This document shows, in pieces, positions 24,455 to 38,148 of a stretch of 64,000 bases of DNA. The position numbers and the translations under genes were made by a program. The notes below the pieces were generated by a model that saw only the letters and a program-made list of their open reading frames with translations, had not been told where the DNA came from and made no database searches. Positions within the stretch are counted from its first letter, which is position 1. Every line of letters starts with the position of its first letter. Origin of the DNA: Cyprinodon diabolis (taxonomy: Eukaryota > Chordata > Actinopteri > Cyprinodontiformes > Cyprinodontidae); contig CM060069.1 in assembly GCA_030533445.1 (NCBI GenBank), positions 30,636,837 through 30,700,836 of the forward strand, written 5' to 3'.

Positions 24455-24645
24455 CCGGTTAGTGGGGCCAGCAGTCTCAGCAGAGAATCCAAGAATTCCC
24501 TATCAGCAAAGGCACTTTCATCAGCTCTTCTTAGGGAAGCCTGAGGCCCTCCCATGCCAGTTGAGAGACAGAGTCACTCCAGTGGTCCTTGGTCATTCCC
24601 TATGTCTCCTACAAAGGGGATGTGCCTGGAACACGTCCTGAAGTT
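24455..24645 (-). pseudogene. Decayed tail of a LINE-type RT ORF
   Basis: On the minus strand the DNA matches, with many changes, the repeat-borne coding tail that normally reads like GRPRTRWRDY, then LAWERLG, then EREVWASLL. Here only scattered parts survive and no frame is open. It adjoins the SINE head and may share its history. The family is recalled from common fish repeats and not verified. Confidence 0.4.
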
Positions 24646-24649
24646 GATT

Positions 24650-27600
24650 GTTAATCTATTATGTGGATTTTGTCTAAAACATTTGTCAACATTTTTTCAT
24701 GTATTTAAAGTTGACATTTAGAACTTAGAGGAAAATAAATTGTACCATTTTATTTACCCTCTAGAGCAGTGCACCCATACAACTTTAGGGTTTTAAAAGT
24801 TTTAGCTAAATGTGTGCACAGAAAAAGAAGTACCAAAATTAAAGGTAGCAGATGAACAAAAAGCAAGGATTAGGTAAACTAAGCTCCAAAACAAACCCTA
24901 CAGTGCATGTAAGGAGGGGATGCTCGTAGTTACACAACATAGTGGTGGTTTTTTACATATACAAATATTTAAAGCTGCACAAATCTTTGGATAAACTCAG
25001 TATAGCAGATAAACTCAGAAAAAAAAAACATTTGATATGAAACAAAGGGTTACTGGAATACAAATAAGTAACTCTTGCCTTTGGGCCACAAATTGAGAGC
25101 AAGCCACTTCTAGCACTTAAAAAAAGAAGCAACAAAGGGGGAATTATGGGTAATGGCTTGCAATGTCATGAATTATTTCATTAAAAAAAAAAACTTCAAA
25201 TCTAGCATATGCTTTAGGCATTTTCAGCTTGTCACATACAATACGTTAAAACTGTGCAGAATAAAAGAAGACTTGCAGAACATAGCTTTTTATGAATCTT
25301 GAACTTAACACGTTGAATTTCAGTTAAAATTAAGTATTTTCTGGACCTTAAAAAGCATAGAATTTGTAAGCTTGGCCAGGATTCAGACATAACATTAGGC
25401 TTGTATTACTAAAGGCCATTTAGTTTAATGTGTAACCTTAAAATGTCATTTTAAAAATTTGTCCATTTCAATAATTATCAGCAATTTTAACAAACTATTA
25501 ATTAGATCCTTTCTTTTTCTTTGAGTTACTCCCAAGATATGCATTATTTATAACAGATAATACTCCTTTGCACCATCTTTGTTAAAGGAACATTTTATGT
25601 ATTGTAAGATCCTAACTTTGAATCAAATCAAAAAAATATATATTGTAAATATATTTTTCTTCTTAAAGATCTACATAATTTGCAAGCTGATGAGATCTGC
25701 TAATGTTGCCTGGTCTTATAAAGCATTTGGGAACATTGGTCCATTGTGTTACAGGGTTTTAACCTTCTCTAGTTGCACCATTTACATAAACCCATATACA
25801 TGTCAAGTACATTTCTGGAAGGAATAGTATAGGTTTGGAATATATTTTCCTCTTGTAAGCTGGTTCACATAGACTCTGGGGAGAACCCAAAGAGAAACCT
25901 GATTGTAAGCATCGTATTGATGATAGTGCTCCCTCTGTCCAATTTTGATATATTGCAGTCATTATCTCATAAAAAGTTGGCATCAAAGAAGGCACATATG
26001 AGTTCTATTGTGCTTTTAAAAGTGGTCACCAGAGAACAAATAATCACAGAATCTGCACTTCCACTTTATCTCAGCGTTTCAGTAACTTAAACAGAAAACA
26101 GAGGAGGAAAGCAATTATCTGTGTGCGTGGGACAAGCTTTGTTATATTGACCACCTGCTACCTCACTGCAAAGTCCTTATCCAACATGTTAGATATGGTG
26201 TTAACTGTAAACTGTAATATGGGAGTGGATATCTATAAAACACATCGGTATTACATCTTTTTCACTTTAAATCTTAAAAGATCATCAGAAGCATTTTTGT
26301 CATTTTCGTCCTCCTGCAAATTACAGTTATATTTAACAGAAGAGGGAAATCCCAGAGAGGAAGGTGACACCCAAACGTACAGTATTTTTCATTTCTATGC
26401 TAGCTACACTGATCAGTACAAAACATTCATAGGTTTTTGCCATAAAATAAAATAAAATCTGACATTAAAAAAAAAGATTTTCTCTTTGTATAAATAGAGA
26501 CTAAAAGATGATTATTATTATACAAATCAGTAGAACTTTCAAATTATTACCACTTTGATTTTTTCGTTTTCGTAATATAATAACCCCAGCTGAAAACAAT
26601 AATTTGCAAGGAAAAATAACAAGATTTTTCATTGCATATTCAGCAATATCTTCCACAGAAAACAAATTATATGTTTATATGTAAATAGGTAAACAACTAC
26701 GATACCCCTTATCCCACTGCCTTGTCAACCTGCATTTCGCTGTGTAAATGGTCAACCATTTTGTTGTCCAGGCAGTTAGGGAAGGGGTTAGTTTTGTTTC
26801 CACTTACTTTATATTGAGTGGCCAATAAAATTATTGTGCATTTTTTCAAAGGAGGTTTCAAAAGAGAACCCAACATGCAGGCACCAAGCAGAATTGCTCC
26901 ATCGTGAAGTCTAACCCAGTACTAAAACATAGTGCTTCTATCTAAACCACTTTAATATATCTGGATTTAATCTTATATCTGCTATCTATATGCTGTATCT
27001 CCCCCTCAGTCTTAAAGAGATAGTTCAGGTTTTTGAACATTAATTTTTGTGAAACGTTCACCTCACCATAATTTTGGTAAGGTACAGGGGTGCAAATAAT
27101 CAAAGAAAATTTATGCATGTTTTTTGTTAGACTATTTTAACAATTTTAAAACATCTCTGCTCTATGTCAGACCTTGATATCAATAAGGACTATTTTTGGT
27201 AACCCTCGCTCCACCAGGTATGTGTGTTGAGACATTTTTTAAAAAGAAACAAAAACTACATTTCCACCTTCATAGCAATATATAACAATACACGTTAAGG
27301 CTCTGGGCTGGGTTTCACTGTATATCCTAACCCTGCATTAAACTGTCTTAAACTGTCTTTACCCCTTATCTATCTGTTGTGCATCTTGATATTTGTAATT
27401 GATCCTAAATCTTCTTTAATATCCTCTGTTATGTCAATGGAACATCTGTACCATAATAAACTTATAAACCAGAGAACACTTTTTAAAGATTTGTCAACAT
27501 CTGAAGTCAGTTAATTTTACAGGACTCTATTTTGGTGTATTGGAGACAACCGGGCTATATACAAAAACACTCAATACATTTTATATGGAAAGTGCAAAAG

Positions 27601-28324
27601 AATATACAAAACACAAAGTAACTCTTTGTCAAAATAGATTCACTGAATGTATTTGTCAAGAAAATAAAATTCCAATAAAATACATTCGAATTTAAGGGTG
27701 AAAAATGTCAGGCTATGTTTTTTGTGTTGTTTTGGCTTTGCCTACATGTAGAACTATCCATTCGGTCAGTGAATGGCCTCTACCTTGTGGAAAAGATTGT
27801 GCACATGTCAGCATAAACCACGTTGTCCAACTGGACTGGTGGATACACCGAGAAATGCTTGTATTTAAAAAATTAAGAGCAAGAGCACCACACAGAGCGG
27901 TACTGAGCGCAAAAAAAAATTGTTTAAGTGTTTTGGGCTTTGGGTTTTATCAGAGCGCAGTATCTCTAAGCTGGATTCACATCTATGATGCTGGCGGGAT
28001 TGTGTCATCAGCAAACACTGCCTAAGTACAGAAAGAAGAAAAAGCAACCAAACGTAAACCACCCTTGTGGTGCAACAGAACTGGCTGAAGCATCTGTGGA
28101 TCATAACCTAAAATACACATAAAACACATCTCCTTGCAGAACATAGTGTTCACTGTCTTTCCTATGCCTGTGAGGTTTTCCCTTTACACCAAACACTACC
28201 TATACTGATACAATATCCTTGTGATAGAAAACAGAAGTAAATTGGCCTATTACATATAAGTCATGTCAAAGTGGTAAAACAGACAAGAAAGGGTGATTGT
28301 GCTGGACCATAGTGTTTTCTTTTA
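24650..28324. other. AT-rich stretch without recognised gene
   Basis: No gene recognised. Near 27014, TTAAAGAGATAGTTCAGG resembles one end of a TTAA-type fish MITE, but no partner end is visible. Confidence 0.35.
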
Positions 28325-28418
28325 AAATATTCCACTTGACTTTTACAAACAAACCTTATATTTGTTTATTATTCGGTTTGTTATAAATATTCCACTTCAC
28401 TTTAAAAAACAAACCTTA
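28325..28418 (+). repeat. Tandem duplication, 60-bp period
   Basis: AAATATTCCACTT followed by ACAAACCTTA occurs at 28325 and again at 28385. The second copy is partial and carries a few substitutions. Confidence 0.7.
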
Positions 28419-28420
28419 CA

Positions 28421-28500
28421 ATACCTCAAAATTATTCATACCCTTGATTTTTTTTTCACAATTATACTTAAATTCTTTATCAGTAATTCAATCATACAAA
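28421..28500 (+). repeat. Remnant of a Tc1-type terminal repeat
   Basis: CTCAAAATTATTCATACCC followed by a TTTTTTTTCACA run resembles the outer end of a common fish Tc1 family. No transposase or second end is found nearby. Confidence 0.4.
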
Positions 28501-28654
28501 AATTATTTTAATGAAAATATGCTTTCCATATTAACTAAAAGTATAGAATAACTGCTCAAATGTTAAATAATTTCAAGTGTGCATACTTAAATGTCTAAAT
28601 CTATAATTAAGAAAGAAAAACGCACATTGGTGCATTTAGTCATTTTGTCTTTTA

Positions 28655-28865
28655 AATTCCAGCCCAGATTCTTCCTGCTTCATGAGAATTTGTGTGCATT
28701 GTTGTCTATTCTGAGTGTCGTTGAGTTCCCTTGTAATGGACTAGTGGTCTGTCTTGGGTACATCCCTGCACACATCATGCCCACTGAACATTGGAGCTAG
28801 GGAACAGCTCTCCCATGACCCTGCAGATAAGCGAGTCAAGATGATGGATTAACTGATGGATACTT
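28655..28865 (-). repeat. Dispersed fish repeat, reverse orientation
   Basis: The pieces GACTAGTGGTCTGTCTTGGG, GTACATCCCTGCAC and CAGATAAGCGAGTCAAGATG match a very common fish repeat with a GGTCGCCAGTCCATC-type core, inverted relative to the copy at 58452-58745. Class not assigned. Confidence 0.5.
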
Positions 28866-31800
28866 GCGGTATAATAGTAACGAGGGCTGAATAAACATAA
28901 AACAGACTTTTTAGAATTTTATATATAAAAAAATGCCTTAATCATTTTACAATATGCAATAAATACGGTTGTGTATGCATCTCATTTAAAATGACATTAA
29001 AATACACTGAAGTTTGAGAATGGAATTGAGCAAAAAGAAAAAAAGGAAAGCCTTGTGAATATACGTTTCCAAGGCACTGCACTCTCGAATGTTCATTTTC
29101 CCCAACAATCAATCCAAATGAATCATTATGAAATTAATTTAGGAACTACACTATGACATCCGGAAAGTAAAACTACAAAGAGAGCCAAGAAATGACAGGC
29201 ACTAATATTCATCTGCTGGATTCAAAGCCACTTTGTTGCAAGCAGATGGCAGCGAGCTAAGGCACTCCATCACCTCATTAGACAAGTACTTCCATCTAAT
29301 GTGCTCGCTCTGGAAAACATGGCTAAATTTTAGCTCTCTTCAACATTTTGAAAAGTTAAGGTTTCACTGCAAATATCGATCTCTTACAAATACAATTCGT
29401 ATATAATTAAATTTTCCAAGCCCATGTGAGGAAATACAATGAGTGTGAGAGTTAGTGTGACATCAAGGATTAACATGTGGCTGGTAAGTGAATCATTTAA
29501 TCCGAGGCTTAATGACAGCTGCTTCTGCAAAGAGAGTGGAAACACCATGGCAGTCTACAGGCTGAGGCAGTGGAGAGAAAGAAAGACTGACAGCGCAGGA
29601 GACAAAGAGGGGGGTTTTAAAAAGGTGCCGCTCTCCTCTACATCTCCAACACTAAATGACCTGGACATGTCTGCTAAATGGAGCTTGCCATTCGGTCAAT
29701 CCTGTTAAATATGGAGCAATGAGAGAGGAAAGACTGGAGAGATTGAGGGAGAGCTGGTAATAGAAGAAATTGATCTGCGATGGTGCTATGCTGGAAGTAA
29801 CTGACAGAAACCAATATAATGTAATTTATCTAATGGCTCCCATGTTTGTGCATAGGGCACAGTTAGCTAATGATTACAGAGACCAGGATCTGACTAAAAT
29901 CTCAAAGGTCAGAGTCATCGAAGGATCATTTTATAAAGCAATACAGTCTGATCACTTCATCTTTAGCAGGATGATGCAATGTTTGGTTCAGGAGAAGGAC
30001 AAAGTTTAAATGATATTTTGGAGCATACTGAGACTCCCCCTTTTTTCACAGAGCAATTTTTTTTTAAATCAGTTTAAAGATAATTTTAAGTCACTGAAGA
30101 TACATGGTGTTTTTCATGCTTCCCTACATCAAGCATCCTCCTACGGCCGAAACAACACTACAGCAAACCATTGTGTGTGTTCATTCCTGGATCTAATGTT
30201 TGAATATATTTCATGGACCTCTGACAAGAAGACAATAATGCAATTAGAATTGATAGTTCTAATTCAATTTAAAATTATTAAATAGCCCTTAGCTTTAGAA
30301 CCAATAGGAAGCTTTGAAATGGATATTTATCCCCATAAGCCAGATCTTATATTTTAAAAGAAATAGACACAATTAAATCTCTTGCATTAATGCAAACCAA
30401 CCTCTGTAAATCCTGAAATTTTTTGCCTCTATCCAAGCAGCTTGGAGTAACTGTTGTAATGCATATTATGGAACAGTTTTCACCGTACCCCAACCACATC
30501 TTTCAAGTGAACTTGAAACACAATTTAAAGTGAAACACACATGGTTTATTGTATTCTGCCAAATAACAGAGAAAAATAACTGAACTTCTGACTAATTATC
30601 CCTTTTATGACTCCCGTATGTGAACTATTTCTAAAAGTATGTCCACTTCTGATTTTGGCATATGCCAAAACTCTTCTTTTTCCAGTATAATTAGAGCTTT
30701 AAAGGTCAAGACAAAATATACCTCAACAAAACCAAACCAGGCAGCTGATTTTCTAACTGACCTGCACTCTTGTGAGAGAAACTATTCCTCTACGTTCAAA
30801 GTAGCCAAACACCCTTCATTTTATGTCATGTTGGTTTATTACATGTTCTAGACAAGAAATGGCATTTACCACAGAAGAATCTAACCCATAGCTTTTTGAG
30901 CTGACAGACCCAAAAGTTAAATAAAAGTTTAAAGAAGGTTCAGTGAGGATTGTATCAACCACAACAACCAGTCATGATTCAACAATGTACTATCCCCGCT
31001 TTATTTCACACTGTAATAACCACTGGCTTCGTGGCTTGATACCACCCCATCTTTTTATGATTTCTAGAAGACTAGATGCCTGTTCAATATTCAAGCACAC
31101 GGTCATAAAGATATTGCGGTGTAGATGAAAACAGTAAAGCTCTGTTTATCTTGCTCCTGTCTTCCATACAGTGCAGCCCAAGCTATGCATGGAGATCCTC
31201 AGAAACAAAAGAATGGCTGTGGTTACAGCTAAAAATAATCCAACCAGAGCCCTTCTACTGTGGTCAAATCACAAAATTGAAGGTCAGAAAAAACATTATC
31301 TGTATGGGAATTTCTAACATCTTTTCTGATTAAGACGTAAATATTCTGATGAAACTATAATGTAGCATCATGTATGTTTATTTTTACCTTATCATCTCCA
31401 GTGAAAACATGCATTACTTTACATGTGTTGATGATCAAAGCAGTATTAATTCAGTTATTTACCTTTTAGTATTTTCTGCAGACATAAATGTGGGTCAAGG
31501 GAAAACAAAAATAAAAGCAAACAGGTACACACAAGAATGAGATGGATAAAAACACAATATTCTACAAGTTATATTGTACAGCAAATGAGAAAAATATTTA
31601 AAAAAAAAAAGAAGATGATTGGACTAAGTCAAAAGTGGCATAAAATTAGATATTCAGGTTAAAGAGAGAAGAGAAAAAGATTTACTTAAAAAAAAGCACC
31701 ATTACACAGCATACAGTACCTTGCTGCATTTTTTTTGTCCATTGACAATCAGATAACAGACATGGAGATGGGCTTTAATGAATAATGGAAATAGTTTTGT

Positions 31801-33282
31801 TTTTCCTTCTATTTCTCTTGAATTCAAATTACCTTGTATTTGAAAACCTACAGCACATTTTTTTCTTTTATTGGTTCTGTATCAGAAAACCTGGTTCACT
31901 TGAAATCAGAATAGGACATGAGCGTTAACTCAACATTAGCATCAACCAGAAAAAATGTATTTTTCATTTTAATACACACTTACTTATGAGGAATAGGTGA
32001 CACTCCTTTATTTTTGTTCATTACCTAAAAGAGTTGAAAAATTGCAATACACCTAAAGAAATATAGCCTTGCTCCAGCAAGTGGAATAGTAGTTCAGAGC
32101 ATTAAAAGCGTTCCCTTATGGCCGTTAGACGAATCCTTGACTTTTAAACAGCAAACCTTCCTGTACTCAGCACGAAAACAAGAAGCTCAGATTAGATTTT
32201 AATTGAGGCCAAATACAACCACAGAAATTTCCTTAGATCTGACTCTAGCACAGAGAGCTGTACTATACAACAAAGCTAAAGCGTTATCCCTACCTATCAT
32301 AATAATTTGGACTAATGTTGAATCCTGAGCAAAATAATCAGCTAAATGGCATATTTCACATGAGGCTTATAATGGATTCCTGTTAAGTGCTTTAAGAAAA
32401 AAAACAACAACGCAGTTTTAAGGTATACAAATGGATGATTTTGGTACTGAAAAGATATGTGTTCTTTAACTAAATTTTTATTTTAAAAGGGTAGATTCAG
32501 TGGCTGCACTTACTGTAGGGAAAGAAAAGCCCCCAAACCCGCTTTGAAGTTTCACTCTCTGTGGGAGGTAATATGGCCTGGCATCCAGCCAAAGCCCACA
32601 AACACACAGATCAAATAACGCTTGCCCAGTGTCCCTGCTGAGGCATTCATCTTATACGCTAGAATAAGAACATAATATGCAAAATGCATACATGGATGTG
32701 CAAATAAGCACACACACACACATGCAGTTGACTTCTTGACAAATCTTCTCAACTGTCAACATAAGAGCTCCTTGCCTGAAGAGATGACTTTTAAGTCTAG
32801 GCCTGAGAGGGCGAATTTGTGAGCGAATTTCTGCACTAAATGTATGAAAGTCAGTGTCAGATGTGGTTCTTTGCTCTGTAGCTCTGTGAGAAGGTTTATT
32901 GGTTCATAAAACATTCATGTGAATAAGAAATTGCATCTCTGTAAATTTGAAGTTCAAATAAACTGCAGGAATAAGCGTGAGTAAATTTATGGAGCTTGTA
33001 CGTCATTTATAGGCCTGAGGGTTAAAGTATGAAGCCAGAACATGAAAACATGCAGAAGGAATACTAGAAACGGGTCATACAAATACAGTGACAAAAACAG
33101 ATCTTTTTCCATGTTGGATTTTCCATCTCTGTGAAACCCATAAACACTCCAGGGCAAAGAATGTGGTGTACCAAATAATAAAAGTACCACTGCACAAAAT
33201 GCCAAGACATACAACTGTTTTCCTTTACCTTATAAAACTTATCTGCACATGGAAATCATTAAATGTACAGAATCCACTGTGT

Positions 33283-33288
<6 letters not shown>
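28866..33288. other. AT-rich stretch without recognised gene
   Basis: No coding motif or element ends recognised. The open frames at 29439-29708 and 29770-30285 have no recognisable domain, splice context or codon bias and are treated as chance. Confidence 0.4.

Positions 33289-33350
<62 letters not shown>
33289..33350. repeat. (TA)31 microsatellite
   Basis: Uninterrupted TA dinucleotides over 62 bp, ending at a GCGC. Likely length-variable. Confidence 0.97.
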
Positions 33351-33351
<1 letters not shown>

Positions 33352-34839
33352 CGCATATTGTTTTAGTATAAACACTGTAAATTAAATAGTAGTGCACCTG
33401 CACATTTTTACTACAAAGTTGCCCAACCAATCTCTCAAATGCCTTTTCTTCAGATTAGTTCCGTTGCTTTGTTTTCTTCTTGTTTAACTTAAATGTGTTG
33501 CCCTTCTGTCTTCTGTAACTGCTTTTAACATGCTTGGACAGACAAGTTTTAACAGTGCAAGAACACCTCTCCAATGCCATATAAACCATGCTCAGAGATG
33601 CAATTAAACAGGGTTTACACTTGCATCATTGGCTCCAGATACCAGACATTAGCGTGGCAAAAAGTGATCCATAGGTCTGAAGGTGGTATAAGTCAGTGTA
33701 ATTGCTTCTGAAGAAGCACCTGGAGGCATGGATGTGTTCAAACAACTGCCAAAACTATCAACTGAGGGAAACCTTTGATGAGCTCTATTTACAAAGACGA
33801 CCATAAATGGTTGGATGATGTACTTGATTTATCCAGTCATGGTAAATAGAGTCTGGCATGAATAAACCTACTCGATGCACAAATGCATTTTGTTAACAAG
33901 CTAGGATTTGCAACCAAATAGATATTGTTTTCTTTTTTCAATTAAAAGAAATGCTACATGGGTGATGACTTTATTATAAGTCTATCACCGGAAGAGTACG
34001 ACCTTACTGCATTTCCTGCTATTAGCTCTCTTTGCTCCAGAGTGAGGTACTGGTGCACTCTCTACCGGGTGTTTGGAGGAGGGTAGTGATAGATCTGAGC
34101 CAGATGACTGGAAGATGTTACCAGAGTTGGGCAGACGCGATGGGTAGCTGGGTCTAGCTCTTGAGGCTAATCGGGCAGTTTGAACTCCAGTTGGAGAGTA
34201 GAGTGGGGTAGAAGTCAACTCTAGGAGCTATGTAAGGAGGATGAAAGTTGAATGATTTTACAATCATTTTAAGGGAAAAATTAAAACAGTTTTTTAAAGC
34301 CACCCACAAACTTCTAAAGAATATTCCTAACTTCATCAACATTGTTCTGTCCCCGATTGAAAAAAAAGCTTTGTTTCCATTGCACTCTTTTTCTTATTAT
34401 TTCATTACTTTATTGGGTTTTAATGTTGGCCTCTTGTGCAACTAATATAATCTTATAAAACAAATCTTTAAAACACTTGAAACTATGGTAAACAAGATGA
34501 AAATCAGCAGCTGGCACGGTATGCACTATAGACAATTCTACTACTTCCTGAACTCAAGGCAGCTCCTTTGTGGCCTTTCTCTACTGGATGAACCGATTAA
34601 TCCAAGTTTCCCAGCTGGCCAATAGAGGGCGCTAGGGAGCCGCCAGACCCACCCAATAAACAGATATTTCGAAATCTAAAGATATATATAATTTTTAGAT
34701 GTACAAGATAAATATTTAACCCGATATTTGATCAGCTTCTGAGTTTCTAAAGTCTTCAAAAAAAAAAAAAAATACTACTTCTTCTTCCTTAAAAACTTCT
34801 TTTTTACAGACTTAAAAACTTCTGACGACGAGGGAAAAA
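33351..34839. other. Stretch without recognised gene
   Basis: Nothing recognised. About 34010-34210 is less AT-rich but shows no convincing coding motif. Confidence 0.4.
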
Positions 34840-35130
34840 ATATTGATACATTAAAATATCACAACATCTTAATATGCTGATATATTGCCATTTAAAAACA
34901 CCATATCAATCTCTTTTACTAATCAAATATTGATATATGTCATTGTTATGCTACGAAATACCCCGAAAATTCACGAAATGTTGCCATATTTTTATATGTT
35001 GATATATTGACGCGGCATCAATCTATTTTACTAACAAAATCTCACAAGAATTTGCAAAATATCACGAGTTTGTAACAGAACGATGAAATTTCACGAGATT
35101 TTGAAAGTAAAATAGATCGATACCGTGTTT
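34840..35130. repeat. Diverged repeats with TTGATATATTG and CACGA motifs
   Basis: A block with a TATGCTGATATATTGCC segment followed by ATCAATCTCTTTTACTAA (near 34872) recurs as TATGTTGATATATTGAC followed by ATCAATCTATTTTACTAA (near 34998). A third, inverted match lies near 35105. Several CACGA/CACAAGA motifs lie between. It adjoins a hAT end and may be its interior. Confidence 0.5.
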
Positions 35131-35209
35131 TTAAAAATCTATTTGATATCAGCATATGAAAATATATTTGAGTATATTATTTTTCAAAGTGTCAGAAATG
35201 GATAAAAAA

Positions 35210-35334
35210 ACTGCTATTTTCAATGACTACTTATTTTTGTCCAGCTTTAACATCGGTATCGGTTATCGGCTACATGAGTTTTAAAATATCGGCATATCGG
35301 ATATCGGCCAAAATCCCAATATCGTGCATCCCTA
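35210..35334. mobile_element. Right end of a truncated hAT element
   Basis: The segment ends with the complement of TAGGGATGCACGATATTGG at 35334, preceded by several ATCGG motifs. This is the same terminal design as the element at 2193-4061. No left end or target duplication was found, so the element is truncated or its other end has diverged. Confidence 0.65.
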
Positions 35335-35750
35335 ATAAATACCCAAATTAAATAAAAATGTTGAAACCTGCGGATGAAAAATTTTCAATTGTATATTCTG
35401 TTTTTTGCAGTTTTTTATAACAGACCTTAATTCACTGTTCCCTATATTCACTTCCAGCCACTACAAAGGGCAGCGGGAATTATCTGACAGGCTGGCCGCT
35501 TCAGAGAGCTCTCAGTAGGGATTCCCAGCGCTGCTGGCCAGCGGAAAGCTGGAGGTTTAGTACGATCATAATCCTGATGAACTGACTGCACAGATAATGT
35601 TTGGAGGTTGACTATCTCACTTAAAGTGTTTTCTAACTCATAAAAGTAAAAAAGCCAAGCTCCTCTCTAGCTTGTAGCTACAGAACAAAGCAGACAAAGA
35701 ACCAGAACACAGTGCTTATTTGAATCATCATGTTCATGGTTGGATCTTAT
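35335..35750. other. Stretch without recognised gene
   Basis: No gene or repeat recognised. Confidence 0.4.
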
Positions 35751-35880
35751 CCTGTGCATATACAGACCTTGTCCTGTGCATGTGGATTGTGTCATATGCA
35801 TGTATGGACAGTGTCATATACATGTGTGGATTGAGACATATGCATGTGTGAACAATGTCATATGCATGAGTGAATTTTGC
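35751..35880 (+). repeat. 22-bp minisatellite, six units
   Basis: Six head-to-tail units of about 22 bp (the second is 20 bp), with consensus near CATATGCATGTGTGGACAAT followed by GT. Units start at about 35751, 35773, 35793, 35815, 35837 and 35859. Every unit contains an RCAT core, most often ATGCAT. Confidence 0.85.
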
Positions 35881-37084
35881 TGTGCACTCTGAATTGTGTT
35901 CTTACCATTTGTGGATCACATGTGAGTTTGTTAATATTGAGACTCAACTGCAGTTTTTTTTATTTCATTTTTCTTCAAAAAAGCTACTAATGACAAGCCT
36001 AGCAGGTTTTTCTGTGCTTTTGGTGACTTTGGCAACAACATAAGAGCAATTATGGCTATAAGTTTACTTTGCACTTGAAGAAATGAGATAGGATGGTAAT
36101 CTGTCAGTGCTAGTTCACCTGTACAACAAAGTACCACTGAGCATCTAGTACACAATGATGATACACAAATACTCTTACCTAAGTTTTTGGTGTAATAGCA
36201 GTCTTAAAATCAATATTTAACAGTGAGAAATGTAAAAATATTTTGCCTGGCAAACATTCCAGTTGTCACAATTCACCACTGCCCAGTGAGTCTACAGGCT
36301 GCACTCTGGAGCTGCCACCATTATGAATGCAAAACAATATTGTACTTTTTCATCGGTTAGCGCCTCTGTATCATCTCTCACAACAAAAGCATTTTTCTCA
36401 CAAAAAAAAATCTGTTTATGTGTCGAACAAACCTCTCACCAACACACACACAAACATTTTCCCCATAATAAAAAAAAAAGATAATCAAAGACACACCATA
36501 AAGTTGGTATTTTATTTACAACCACCCCACTCACTCTGTGCCCACAAGCAAAAAGGAAATTCATTGTGATGAGCAGTGATTGTGACTGCTCTGAAAGGTT
36601 TTCCGAGAAAAGAGGAGTAGTACCAGAGGGGAAAAAAGAAATGTGATGATGCCGAGCGTGCAAATCTGTGCGGCACCTTGCAAAAATGGCATGAAGTGTC
36701 TGGATGTGTGCCGTTTCATTAAGGAAGCTAGGCTGTGTGGAGCTGTACTGTACCTACAGCAATAACAAGCCTGCAGCGAAATGACAGCCTGGCTCGGAAT
36801 CCCACATCCCCTCCATAGCCTGATACTGAAACTAACAGGAGCAAGAGTGAGCGGGAAAGAGGTCACAAAGCTTCAAACTTGAAGAATGGAAAGATCAATT
36901 GGAGAAAATAAGCAGAAGGTAGAACTTTCTTGCTTTGCAACTGAATACAGCAGTAGATGGTAAAATGGGGTCAAAGTTCAAACTCTAGCATTACCATCTG
37001 GGGTAAGAAAAGAATAAGGTCATAAAAAAATCCCCCATACATCCAGACTACCAGTCTTTTCACTAAGAATGTATACACAATTAT
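35881..37084. other. Stretch without recognised gene
   Basis: No gene recognised. About 36600-36860 is more mixed in composition, and the minus-strand open frame there has no motif. Confidence 0.4.
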
Positions 37085-37415
37085 AGTCCCTTTCAAAAGT
37101 ATTCCTTTTTTCTTAAAGTTATCATGTTACAGCCAAAATCTTTTCTGTTTTTGGTAATTTTCTTTTATAAACCACCACTTTTTGCATAATTGTATTGTAA
37201 TGTAATATAATGTAAATAATACAGGTTTTTGTTCCACAAATAAGAGAATATCATTGCATGCATATCTATTCAGCGTATTTTACTCTGATAGATTTAATCT
37301 AAATGAAATCAAGAGTAAACAATTGCATTGAGTAGTCTGAAATTGGAGTCTAACCATGTGTAACTGAATATCAGTATAAATCTAGTAAAGGCCACCGAGG
37401 TCTTACAAATAACAT
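37085..37415 (+). mobile_element. Tc1 fossil, 5' terminal region
   Basis: The order of pieces is that of a common fish Tc1 end: CTTTCAAAAGTATTCC, a TCATGTTACAGCC piece, GCATAATTGT, TTTACTCTGAT, and finally CAGTATAAATCTAG followed by AAGGCCACCGAGGTC. No transposase remains. Confidence 0.6.
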
Positions 37416-38143
37416 TTATGCCGAATACCCACAAGTTTAATCAGACACAGCAGATGGATTTTCAAGGATTTATTGTGTATTTTATTGTATTTGAAGACTG
37501 CAGGAAACTGCCAGCAGTGGATTCAGGAACCACTGAATGGTCATCAAAGAGATACTATGTTAATCCATCGCTCTCGCTGCATTCGGTGTAAATGCACCTT
37601 TAGCCAGCCAGAGGGTGGCGACAGGTGGAGTGAATGAGGCATGATTAGAGTCCAGGCAGAGCAGGGTGGACGCATTTGGAAACATCAGGCCTAATGCAAC
37701 AACATTTCCATATCCATTTAGTGAATTTCTCTTACTTTCTGTTCTACCTTGGGCCTTTATAAATGTACCACATCAGATTCAACAAACGTTCTTAACTGAT
37801 GATCATGGTAAACATGATGCAGTCCACTTGAGTTAAGCGAGCATACGTTTCAGAGAAAGTTTGTTTTGTATACAGAACCTAAATTGAATGTAGCTACATT
37901 GATTGTTGTCCAACACAACACAGCATTTTTATAGGCACTTAAATTCTGTGAGTGATTTGATGATAATTTAAATAAACTTAATGTATGATAAATAATTGAT
38001 CTGATATTCTTGAACTTAATACATTTTTCCATATATCTGAAAAAAAAACCTGAACTAAATGATTTTGATAAGATAGCAGTTAATGTATAATTACTCCTCA
38101 CTTTTTTTCAAGGGTTTTGGACTCATTTTTTTCCCTTTTGAAC
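37416..38143. other. Stretch without recognised gene
   Basis: No gene or repeat recognised. Confidence 0.4.
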
Positions 38144-38148
38144 AGATC

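Noticed and set aside
29439..30285. Three adjacent plus-strand frames as a small gene
   Set aside because: They are in different frames without clear splice sites or recognisable motifs.
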